Shown here: positions 1 through 5,113 of the stretch, in pieces
Layout of the letters: each line of letters starts with the position of its first letter
Numbering within the stretch: position 1 is the first letter of the stretch
Assembly: GCA_945483255.1 (NCBI GenBank)
Contig: CALYRP010000059.1
Location: 1-5,129 of the forward strand
Direction: 5' to 3'
Length of the DNA: 5,129 nt
From: an uncultured Pseudomonadota bacterium
GTDB taxonomy: Bacteria > Pseudomonadota > Alphaproteobacteria > Rs-D84
Notes under the pieces: generated by a model
The model's input: the letters and a program-made list of their open reading frames with translations, nothing else
Told to the model about the DNA's origin: nothing
Database searches by the model: none
Position numbers and translations under genes: made by a program

Positions 1-536
1 ATTATTTCAGCTGGGTTAATGCGAATCATATCATCAATAATTGAATCTGTTTCGCCGATAAAAAATTCGCCAGTTGAAATATCGCATCCAGCCAAATCAA
101 ATTTTGCACCGTCAATATTCACAATTGAAACCAAGAAATTCGATTTTTTAGGTGTTAATAAGTTTTCATCAGTCAATGTTCCGGGTGTTAAAACACGAAT
201 AACCTTGCGTTCAATAAATTTGTGTCCGCGTTGTTTGGCCTGTGCCGGTGTTTCCATTTGTTCAACCAATGCAACCTTGAATCCCGCTTTGACAAGACGG
301 CCAAAATAATTGTCAGATGCGTGCCATGGAATACCGCACATCGGAACATCCACACCAAAACCGTCGGTGCCACGATGTGTCAAAACCAGACTAAGTGTTT
401 CGCTGACCGTTTTTGCATCTTCAAAAAAAGCCTCGTAAAAATCACCAAGGCGGAACATAAGCAATGCGTCCGGATTTTCCGCTTTCATATCAACATACTG
501 TTGCATAACTGGTGATAATTTATTTTTTTCAGCCAT
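1..536 (-). CDS. mutS: DNA mismatch repair protein MutS, N-terminal part (runs off the left edge)
   Basis: MutS recognises base mismatches and small insertion/deletion loops in newly replicated DNA and recruits MutL. The ATG is at 536-534, and 178 codons are visible before the window ends, with no stop. They cover the mismatch-binding domain I and the beginning of the connector domain. The mismatch-reading Phe-X-Glu motif is intact as F33-Y34-E35 in RLGDFYEAFFEDA. Other MutS-typical stretches are CGIPWHASDNY, VEQMETPAQAK, ERKVIRVLTPGTLTDE and DISTGEF. The clamp, lever and ATPase domains lie outside the window, so integrity of the whole gene cannot be judged. The gene starts 2 nt after the xseB stop, with a GGTGA ribosome binding site inside the end of xseB, so the two are probably translated from one mRNA. 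No frameshift is seen in the visible part. Identification is very secure. Confidence 0.96.
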   Translation of the reverse strand, partial: MAEKNKLSPVMQQYVDMKAENPDALLMFRLGDFYEAFFEDAKTVSETLSLVLTHRGTDGFGVDVPMCGIPWHASDNYFGRLVKAGFKVALVEQMETPAQAKQRGHKFIERKVIRVLTPGTLTDENLLTPKKSNFLVSIVNIDGAKFDLAGCDISTGEFFIGETDSIIDDMIRINPAEI

Positions 537-538
537 AT

Positions 539-742
539 TTATTCACCGGCATTTGTAACTTTTAATGTTTCAATTTTTAATTCGGCTTCTTTTAATAATT
601 GTTCGCAATATGCTTTTAATTTAATACCTTGTTCGTATGCCGCGACCGAATCAGCCAATGGCATATCGCCACTTTCCATTTTTTGAACCAATTCAGTTAA
701 TTGTTTATAGGCTTCTTCAAAAGAAAGTTTTTCTTTATCCAT
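539..742 (-). CDS. xseB: Exodeoxyribonuclease VII small subunit
   Basis: XseB is the small, coiled-coil subunit that binds several copies per XseA to form exonuclease VII, a cytoplasmic single-strand-specific nuclease acting from both 5' and 3' ends. The 67-residue protein shows the family pattern throughout: LSFEEAYKQL near residues 6-15, an acidic helix ending VQKMESGDMPL, then YEQGIKLKAYCEQLLKEAE near 36-54 and a final KIETL. Length is slightly below the E. coli protein (80 aa), with the difference at the termini. The ATG at 742-740 is preceded by AGAAAGGG. The gene is followed after 2 nt by mutS, which is a meaningful partner because ExoVII is one of the exonucleases that remove the mismatch-containing strand in E. 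coli mismatch repair. xseA is not in the window. A promoter is visible just upstream. Confidence 0.94.
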   Translation of the reverse strand: MDKEKLSFEEAYKQLTELVQKMESGDMPLADSVAAYEQGIKLKAYCEQLLKEAELKIETLKVTNAGE

Positions 743-771
743 TGTTTTACCCTTTCTGTATCAATGATTTT

Positions 772-800
772 AAGATAGCCGATAAAACACAGATTTGCAA
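772..800 (-). promoter_or_regulatory. Predicted sigma-70 type promoter for xseB-mutS
   Basis: On the minus strand a -35 box TTGCAA (800-795) and a -10 box TATCTT (777-772) are separated by exactly 17 bp. Transcription would start near 765, giving a leader of about 20 nt before the xseB ATG. It lies downstream of the infC terminator, so xseB-mutS appears to be its own transcription unit. This is a match by eye to the consensus only. Confidence 0.55.
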
Positions 801-814
801 CAATTAAAGGTGAT

Positions 815-845
815 TTTTTATATAAAAACCGCCCAAATGGGCGGT
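815..845 (-). terminator. Rho-independent terminator of infC
   Basis: A perfect 7-bp stem, ACCGCCC (828-834) with GGGCGGT (839-845), closes a 4-nt loop. It begins 2 nt after the infC stop. On the minus strand it is followed by TTTTATAT, a reasonable uridine tract. The GC-rich stem stands out from the AT-rich surroundings. Confidence 0.8.
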
Positions 846-847
846 GA

Positions 848-1396
848 TTATTTTGCCGGGGCAATTATAATTGATTTTGTTCTTTCATCAGGCTTTGATT
901 TTGATTCAACGCTGCCTTTGTCCCCGATTAATTCGGTTATGTGTTCAAACAATTGTGGAACAGCATCACGACCGCGTGCCAAAACTTTCTTTGCGCCTTT
1001 GGTCATAACGGCGATTTTAACCTTGTTGCCCTCTTCTAAAAATTCGAAAACTTTTTTTAATTTGATATTCAAATCGTTTTCTTCGATAAAAGGTTTTACC
1101 CAAACTTCTTTTAATTCGATTGTTTTTTGTTTTTTGCGTGCTTCGTTTGCGCGTTTTTTCTGTTCATACTTGAATTTGCCGTAATCCATGATTTTTACCA
1201 ACACAGGCGATGCATTGGCATTAATTTCAACCAAGTCAAGTCCGGCATCATACGCCATATTCAAAGCAGCTGAAGTTTCCATAACACCCAGGTTTTGGCC
1301 GTCTGCACTTATTACCTGGACAGATTTTGCGAATATTTTTTCGTTCATGCGTGGGCCCAAATCGCGCCCTTTGGCATTGTTATTATTTGGTTTAAT
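848..1396 (-). CDS. infC: Translation initiation factor IF-3, AUU start codon
   Basis: IF3 binds the 30S subunit, prevents premature 50S joining and checks start-codon/initiator-tRNA pairing. I place the start at ATT (1396-1394), giving 182 aa. AAAGGAG lies 7 nt upstream, the frame is open, and the GPR-M-N-E-K stretch aligning with the family N terminus lies at residues 14-20, downstream of this start. The in-frame TTG (1360) and ATG (1348) have no good ribosome binding site. The N-terminal domain is canonical (DLVEI 54-58, KIMDYGKFKYE 68-78), followed by a basic linker RANEARKKQK. The C-terminal domain is unusual: the usual RFRGREMAHQ segment reads MTKGAKKVLA here. It ends with IIIAPAK, as expected. 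The gene follows the UDG-like gene by 44 nt and has its own terminator; rpmI and rplT, its common partners, are not adjacent. IF3-dependent autoregulation through AUU is known in E. coli and is inferred here. Confidence 0.93.
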   Translation of the reverse strand: MKPNNNNAKGRDLGPRMNEKIFAKSVQVISADGQNLGVMETSAALNMAYDAGLDLVEINANASPVLVKIMDYGKFKYEQKKRANEARKKQKTIELKEVWVKPFIEENDLNIKLKKVFEFLEEGNKVKIAVMTKGAKKVLARGRDAVPQLFEHITELIGDKGSVESKSKPDERTKSIIIAPAK

Positions 1397-1402
1397 AGTT
1401 GT

Positions 1403-1410
1403 GCTCCTTT
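1403..1410 (-). promoter_or_regulatory. Strong ribosome binding site that sets the AUU start of infC
   Basis: The minus strand reads AAAGGAGC here; the AGGAG core (1408-1404) is separated by 7 nt from ATT at 1396-1394. It is the best Shine-Dalgarno sequence in the area, and no ATG, GTG or TTG lies at the right distance. It therefore supports AUU as the initiation codon. Confidence 0.8.
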
Positions 1411-1426
1411 TATAAACTGTGCGCTA

Positions 1427-1455
1427 ATTATTAAATATTTTTATGGGTTTTTCAA
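1427..1455 (-). promoter_or_regulatory. Possible weak promoter for infC inside the end of the UDG-like gene
   Basis: TTGAAA (1455-1450) and AATAAT (1432-1427) are 17 bp apart on the minus strand, about 30 nt upstream of the infC start. The region is very AT-rich, so chance matches are likely. Read-through from the UDG-like gene is an equal alternative, since no terminator is seen between the two genes. Confidence 0.3.
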
Positions 1456-2184
1456 CATTTTTTGAATGTTTTGAAGCGCCGCCCATACATCTTTTTTTGC
1501 ACTTGGTTTTAAAAGTAAATAATTTGGATGATACATTGGAATAATCGTGTATCCGTTTTCTGTTTGTATTTCTTTGCCATGAACGTCGTTCAGGTTTGTT
1601 TTTGCAATTTCGTTTGTGCTTAATGTGCCAAAAGTAATAACAATTTTTGGTGCCAACATTTCAATTGCTTTGTTAACAAATGGCAAAGATAAATCCAGTT
1701 CTTCGCGATTTGGTGTGCGCCCCCCGGGCGTGCGCCAGAAAAGCAATGGAATAATAGAAACATTTTCACGCGACATTTCAATTGCAGATAACATTTTATC
1801 GCTTAATTCACCGGCTGGGCCTGATAATATTTTTCCAGATAAATCATCATCAATACTTGGAAAATCTGTAATAATTAATAATCCGTTTGGTTTGGATGCA
1901 ATATTTGGTAAAACAACATTTGTTGCACTGGCACGCAACGGATGGTTAAATTCTGCAATCATACGCACCAACGAATCAATATCATTTGGTCTTTCTACCA
2001 TAGATTTCACAGTATCTAATGTTAATGGTGCAGATGGTGGAATAATAACAGGTTTGTTTGTTGGTGCACCAGAAAGCAGAGATTGTTGTTGTGGAATCTT
2101 TTTTATGTTCTGTTTTTCTGTGTTTTCGGACAGTTCCCATTTAACACCGGCCATGTTTAAATCTAACAGTGCATCATTTCCCAT
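1441..2184 (-). CDS. Divergent family-4-type uracil-DNA glycosylase-like protein lacking Fe-S cysteines
   Basis: Family 4 uracil-DNA glycosylases remove uracil from DNA and normally carry a [4Fe-4S] cluster. This 247-aa protein has the family layout: a variable Pro-rich N-terminal tail (residues 1-65); SATN (86-89), where the family has the segment just after its first cysteines; SGPAGELSDKML (121-132), matching the usual VG-AG-LLD-ML; FWRTPGGRTP (149-158), matching the usual RPPGNR-P; LAPKIVITFG (177-186); and the second motif HPNYLLLKP with H219. The first catalytic motif, usually GEAPG, is TDFPS (106-110). The whole protein has no cysteine, and the usual cluster positions appear as H81 and S166. 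Fold membership is likely, but activity as a classical Fe-S UDG is doubtful. AAGGA lies 7 nt before the ATG; an alternative start at M11 lacks support. It is probably co-transcribed with infC. Confidence 0.75.
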   Translation of the reverse strand: MGNDALLDLNMAGVKWELSENTEKQNIKKIPQQQSLLSGAPTNKPVIIPPSAPLTLDTVKSMVERPNDIDSLVRMIAEFNHPLRASATNVVLPNIASKPNGLLIITDFPSIDDDLSGKILSGPAGELSDKMLSAIEMSRENVSIIPLLFWRTPGGRTPNREELDLSLPFVNKAIEMLAPKIVITFGTLSTNEIAKTNLNDVHGKEIQTENGYTIIPMYHPNYLLLKPSAKKDVWAALQNIQKMLKNP

Positions 2185-2194
2185 GTTTTATTCC

Positions 2195-2223
2195 TTGATT
2201 TTTCAATGTTCTTGATATAGAAT
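2195..2223 (+). promoter_or_regulatory. Predicted promoter for pal
   Basis: TTGATT (2195-2200) and TAGAAT (2218-2223) are 17 bp apart. Transcription would start near 2230, about 30 nt before the pal ATG. It overlaps the upstream region of the divergent UDG-like gene, for which I could not settle on a convincing promoter. Confidence 0.5.
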
Positions 2224-2227
2224 ATAA

Positions 2228-2252
2228 CTTGAGCAACAAAAACTCAAGGGAG
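2228..2252 (+). promoter_or_regulatory. Leader stem-loop touching the pal ribosome binding site
   Basis: CTTGAG (2228-2233) and CTCAAG (2243-2248) form a 6-bp inverted repeat with a 9-nt A-rich loop. The second arm overlaps the ribosome binding site AAGGGAG (2246-2252), which ends 7 nt before the pal ATG. It could partly mask the site in mRNA or serve as a small operator. The stem is short, so a role is unproven. Confidence 0.35.
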
Positions 2253-2259
2253 TATTTTC

Positions 2260-2676
2260 ATGAAAATAGTAAATTTTGCTTTATTAGCAGGTGTTACAGG
2301 ATTGTTGGCCGCTTGCGGTGGATCCAGTATTGTCGAACCTTCTGATTTGAACAATCAACGCGTTTTCTTTGCTTTCAATTCAGCAGAAATTTCTGAAGAA
2401 GCAGAAAACAACTTGTTGGGTCAATCTTTGTATATGAAAAACCACGAAGGAACAAAAATCCAAATCGCTGGTAACTGCGACGAACGTGGTTCTACAGAAT
2501 ACAACTTGGCATTGGGTGCACGTCGTGCAAATGCTGCGAAAGCAGTTTTGGTTAACGATGGCATAGCTGCTTCCCGTATTTCTACAATTTCTTACGGTAA
2601 AGAACGCCCATTGGTCAAAGGTTCTGGCGAAGACGTTTGGAAATACAATCGTAACGCAACAACAACAGTTAAATAA
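2260..2676 (+). CDS. pal: Peptidoglycan-associated outer-membrane lipoprotein Pal
   Basis: Pal anchors the outer membrane to peptidoglycan and works with the Tol proteins during envelope constriction at division. The 138-aa protein starts with a lipoprotein signal peptide: MKIVN, a hydrophobic run, then the lipobox LLAAC with the lipidated Cys19. A short linker (20-33) leads to an OmpA-like domain. GNCDERGSTEYNLALGARRA (71-90) is the Pal signature; D74 and R89 correspond to the diaminopimelate-binding Asp and Arg of OmpA-like domains. The domain ends with SYGKERPL and WKYNRNATT. It is a compact family member, with little sequence beyond the domain. The start is supported by AAGGGAG 7 nt upstream. 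It is the only plus-strand gene, and no tolQRAB or cpoB neighbours are visible. Asn codons favour AAC more than in parB, consistent with high expression. Confidence 0.95.
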   Translation: MKIVNFALLAGVTGLLAACGGSSIVEPSDLNNQRVFFAFNSAEISEEAENNLLGQSLYMKNHEGTKIQIAGNCDERGSTEYNLALGARRANAAKAVLVNDGIAASRISTISYGKERPLVKGSGEDVWKYNRNATTTVK

Positions 2677-2693
2677 TATTAACTTTGTTATTT

Positions 2694-2721
2694 AAAAATA
2701 CCGGCAATTGCCGGTATTTTT
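2694..2721. terminator. Bidirectional terminator between convergent pal and parB
   Basis: A perfect 28-bp palindrome with arms of 14 nt (2694-2707 and 2708-2721). Its core is TACCGGCAATTGCCGGTA, with A and T runs on the outside. On the plus strand the stem ends in six T followed by TTATT-like sequence after pal; on the minus strand it ends in five T after parB. The pal stop is 17 nt to the left and the parB stop is 11 nt to the right, so one element can end both transcripts. Confidence 0.9.
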
Positions 2722-2732
2722 TATTATTTGTT

Positions 2733-3608
2733 TTATTTGGATAATTTATTAATTAAATCTTCCATTTGAACACGATTGTCAAATGAAATTATAAATTGAC
2801 CCGCCCCGCCCCGTTTTTCGTGTAATTTAACAGAAGTTTCCAAATGTTTGGATAATTTCGATTCGATTTTTGCAACATATTGTGCGTCCAAAGTAGATTT
2901 TACAATATTGCGGCTGGATTTTGATCGATTCGAATTTTTAACTTGTTTTTGTGTTTCGGCGACCGACAGATTGTTATTTATAATATCGTGCGCCAATTGT
3001 TCAGGGTTTTCAGAAACCGCGATTGTTCGTGCATGTGATGCTGATATCTTTCCTTCCTTTATTAATTGTTTTACAGATTCTGGTAATGAATTTATGCGCA
3101 TCAGATTTCTGATATAACTGATTGATTTTCCGATTAATTTCGATAAATCTTCCAAAGAATATCCACACTTTTGCATTAAATTTTCATAACCATCGGCTTC
3201 TTCGATTGGATTCAGGTTTTCGCGCTGGACATTTTCAATCAATGCAATTTCCATTGCGTTTTTATCATCTAAATTTTTTACCAATGCCGGAATTTCGCTC
3301 AAATTCGCCATTTGTGCGGCGCGGTATCTGCGTTCGCCGGCAACAATTTCATAAAGATATGGTTTGTTTTGAACGCTGCGCAATATAATTGGGACCAATA
3401 CGCCCTTTTCTTTTATAGATTCAGACAAATCTTTTAATTCTGATTCGTTAAATATTTTTCGTGGCTGATCTGGATTCGGGCTGATTTGTACAACAGGTAT
3501 TTGTTTTACAACAACGCGTTGTTCGCCGGTTAACACAGAAATATCCGGCGCTGTTCCCATTTCTTCATTTAATTGTGCCAATGATTTTCCCAAGAATTTA
3601 GATGTCAT
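2733..3608 (-). CDS. parB: Chromosome partitioning protein ParB (CTP-dependent clamp)
   Basis: ParB loads at parS sites, slides along the origin region as a CTP-controlled clamp and activates the ParA ATPase to segregate the chromosome. The 291-aa protein has every expected block in order: a basic N-terminal peptide (KFLGKSLAQL, residues 4-13) of the kind that stimulates ParA; NPDQPRKIF (45-53); the CTP-binding motif GERRYRA (91-97); ENVQRENLNPIEEA (125-138); a helix-turn-helix around 149-175 (YSLEDLSKLIGKSISYIRNL); a basic, Ser/Asn-rich linker near 220-237; and a C-terminal dimerisation domain. The length is typical. The ATG at 3608-3606 lies 2 nt after the parA stop, with AAAGGGA upstream inside parA, so it is translated from the parAB mRNA. 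It ends at the terminator shared with pal. No anomalies are seen. Confidence 0.97.
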   Translation of the reverse strand: MTSKFLGKSLAQLNEEMGTAPDISVLTGEQRVVVKQIPVVQISPNPDQPRKIFNESELKDLSESIKEKGVLVPIILRSVQNKPYLYEIVAGERRYRAAQMANLSEIPALVKNLDDKNAMEIALIENVQRENLNPIEEADGYENLMQKCGYSLEDLSKLIGKSISYIRNLMRINSLPESVKQLIKEGKISASHARTIAVSENPEQLAHDIINNNLSVAETQKQVKNSNRSKSSRNIVKSTLDAQYVAKIESKLSKHLETSVKLHEKRGGAGQFIISFDNRVQMEDLINKLSK

Positions 3609-3610
3609 TT

Positions 3611-4384
3611 TTAATCCCTTTGTTCAAGTGCATTAACTACTTCGGTTGCAACGCGTAAATACGCCTGGGCCCCGGTTGATTTGAAATCGTAAAAAAGGGC
3701 TGGTTTTCCATGGCTTGGCGCTTCTGATATACGAACATTACGTGGAATAACAGTTTTGAAAACTTTATCACCAAATGTGTTGCGAACATCCATTTCGACC
3801 GCATGTGTTAACCCCAATTTTTTATCATACATTGTTAAAACCATGCCAAGAATATCAAGGTTTGGATTCCATTTTTCACGAATTGCGCGTATCGTGGAAA
3901 GCAAGTGTTGTACTCCTTCTAATGCAAAAAATTCACATTGTAATGGTATTATTACGTAATCGGACGCAGAAAGTGCATTTATTGTTAACATGCCAAGATT
4001 AGGCGGACAATCAATCAGTATATAATCATAATTATTTAAAACAGGTTTCAATGCGTCGCGCAATCTGTATTCACGGTTATCTAAATCTAGCATATCTAAT
4101 TCTGCGCCGGCTAATTTCGCCGATGCGGGCAGTAAATGCATGTTTGAAACCGCTGTTGTTAATATGTTTTCAGCAACGCCGGCAGTACCAATTAGTGTCC
4201 CATATACACTTTGTTTATGTGATGCGCGTATAAAACCAAGTCCTGTTCCTGCATTGCCTTGGGAATCAAGGTCAATTAATAAAACGCGTTTTTTAATTGC
4301 TGCCAAAGATGCGGCGATATTTATCGCTGTTGTTGTTTTGCCAACACCACCTTTTTGATTCGCAAAAGATATTATTTTTGCCAT
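3611..4384 (-). CDS. parA: Chromosome partitioning ATPase ParA (Soj family)
   Basis: ParA is a nucleoid-bound Walker-type ATPase whose gradient moves ParB-parS complexes. The 257-aa protein begins directly with the deviant Walker A motif: KGGVGKTT at residues 11-18, with the signature Lys11 and the catalytic-loop Lys16. LLIDLDSQGN (35-44) is the A' motif with D38 and D40, and YILIDCPP (121-128) is Walker B. The C-terminal region has PRNVRISEAPSHGKP, a hallmark of chromosomal ParA/Soj, and ends with LRVATEVVNALEQ. There is no N-terminal DNA-binding extension like that of P1-type plasmid ParA, which fits a chromosomal system. AAGGAAAG precedes the ATG at 4384-4382. It sits between rsmG upstream and parB downstream, the standard order, and a strong promoter lies just upstream. 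Confidence 0.97.
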   Translation of the reverse strand: MAKIISFANQKGGVGKTTTAINIAASLAAIKKRVLLIDLDSQGNAGTGLGFIRASHKQSVYGTLIGTAGVAENILTTAVSNMHLLPASAKLAGAELDMLDLDNREYRLRDALKPVLNNYDYILIDCPPNLGMLTINALSASDYVIIPLQCEFFALEGVQHLLSTIRAIREKWNPNLDILGMVLTMYDKKLGLTHAVEMDVRNTFGDKVFKTVIPRNVRISEAPSHGKPALFYDFKSTGAQAYLRVATEVVNALEQRD

Positions 4385-4411
4385 TTTAAACTTTCCTTTT
4401 TTGATAAAGAC

Positions 4412-4440
4412 AGCATATTAAATAGCAAAAAAATAGTCAA
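4412..4440 (-). promoter_or_regulatory. Predicted strong promoter for parAB
   Basis: TTGACT (4440-4435) and TATGCT (4417-4412) are exactly 17 bp apart on the minus strand, the best sigma-70 match in the window. Transcription would start near 4405, giving a leader of roughly 20 nt that carries the parA ribosome binding site. It suggests parAB can be expressed independently of rsmG. Confidence 0.65.
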
Positions 4441-4478
4441 TATAAATATTAAAAATGCGTAAAAACAATAAGTTATTT

Positions 4479-4498
4479 ATTATTTCGTGTGAAATAAT
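4479..4498. other. 20-bp palindrome between rsmG and parA: degenerate parS or weak terminator
   Basis: ATTATTTC (4479-4486) and GAAATAAT (4491-4498) form a perfect 8-bp inverted repeat around GTGT. The inner 16 bp match the general parS consensus TGTTTCACGTGAAACA at 12 of 16 positions, and both TTTC and GAAA half-site cores are intact. The mismatches fall at positions 2 and 15 and at two central bases, so ParB binding is uncertain. It begins 4 nt after the rsmG stop and could equally be a weak, AT-rich terminator hairpin; a run of five T lies about 13 nt beyond the stem. Confidence 0.4.
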
Positions 4499-4501
4499 TC
4501 T

Positions 4502-5062
4502 TTATTTTATGTTGAAAATATCAATTATAAAATCGTCGCCTGCTTCGGAATTATATAATTCATAATCAAATTTGTGTTTTGCTTTTGCGACTTTGATTTC
4601 GTTTTCAATTTCCCGGCCTTTTAATAAAAAAAGCCGACATTTTGTTTTTGATACATAATCCAAAATTTTAACCAGCGGCGCAAATGCACGTGCTGTAAAA
4701 ACATAATTTGATGTTTTTGCCGGCATTTGCCGAACAAAATCTTCAACCCGTCCGTGGTAAATTGTTAAATTTTCCAATTTTAACTCGTCTTTAACCGCGG
4801 TTAAAAATGATACTTTTTTGCCAATTGATTCAATGCACGTCACATGCCAACCTAAAATTGCCAGAACAATACCTGGGAATCCAGCGCCACTGCCCAAATC
4901 AATAATTTCCGCGTCACGCGGCAAAACATCCGCCAATTGCGCACTGTCCGCAAAATGTCGGTTTTCAATATCGTTTAACGTACTGGGGGCAACCAAATTC
5001 ATACGCCCAGACCATTGGCGCATCATCAATGCGTATGTGTCAAATTTCGCTTTATTATTCAT
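4502..5062 (-). CDS. rsmG: 16S rRNA (guanine-N7) methyltransferase RsmG (GidB)
   Basis: RsmG uses S-adenosylmethionine to methylate N7 of G527 (E. coli numbering) in the 530 loop of 16S rRNA; loss of it gives low-level streptomycin resistance in several bacteria. The 186-aa protein has NLVAPSTLNDIENRHFADSAQL (22-43), the SAM-binding IIDLGSGAGFPG (53-64), an acidic residue after the second strand (CIES), and FTARAFAPL and LLKGRE further on, all family hallmarks. It is about 20 residues shorter than usual, mostly at the N terminus. No in-frame ATG, GTG or TTG exists between this start and the upstream stop at 5113-5111, so the short N terminus seems real. There is no clear ribosome binding site before ATG 5062. 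It lies directly upstream of parAB; mnmG, its usual upstream neighbour, would lie beyond the window edge. Confidence 0.95.
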   Translation of the reverse strand: MNNKAKFDTYALMMRQWSGRMNLVAPSTLNDIENRHFADSAQLADVLPRDAEIIDLGSGAGFPGIVLAILGWHVTCIESIGKKVSFLTAVKDELKLENLTIYHGRVEDFVRQMPAKTSNYVFTARAFAPLVKILDYVSKTKCRLFLLKGREIENEIKVAKAKHKFDYELYNSEAGDDFIIDIFNIK

Positions 5063-5069
5063 AATTATT

Positions 5070-5078
5070 ATTGTACCA
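5070..5078 (-). promoter_or_regulatory. Possible extended -10 promoter right before rsmG
   Basis: TGGTACAAT on the minus strand matches the extended -10 pattern TGnTATAAT with one mismatch. Its end is only 7 nt from the rsmG ATG, so a transcript from it would begin at or next to the start codon. No good -35 box is seen 16-18 bp upstream. Confidence 0.35.
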
Positions 5079-5099
5079 TATTTTTTACCATGAAAAATT

Positions 5100-5113
5100 T
5101 GAATTCGAATTCA
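5100..5113. repeat. 14-bp perfect palindrome upstream of rsmG
   Basis: TGAATTCGAATTCA is its own reverse complement and contains GAATTC twice in tandem. As RNA on the minus strand it could fold into a 5-bp stem with a TCGA loop, followed shortly by TTTTT, so it may be a weak terminator for the gene beyond the edge. It could also be a chance palindrome in AT-rich DNA. Confidence 0.4.

Noticed and set aside
795..1184. Open reading frame of 129 codons on the plus strand
   Set aside because: It is antisense to infC and its terminator; the low-complexity Phe/Ser-rich translation mirrors the Lys/Glu-rich IF3 codons.
1717..1737. Local GC-rich patch with two copies of GGCGCAC (minus strand)
   Set aside because: It is explained by the Arg-Thr-Pro-Gly-Gly-Arg-Thr-Pro codons of a conserved UDG family segment rather than by a repeat element.
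1616..2215. Open reading frame of 199 codons on the plus strand
   Set aside because: It lies entirely antisense to the UDG-like gene, shows no recognisable motif, and the minus-strand protein has clear family segments.
3159..3167. ATATCCACA, one mismatch from a DnaA box
   Set aside because: It is a single isolated match within parB codons, with no cluster of boxes or AT-rich unwinding region to suggest an origin.
4686..4693. GCACGTGC, containing the CACGTG core of parS
   Set aside because: The flanking bases do not match parS, and the site lies in conserved rsmG coding sequence.
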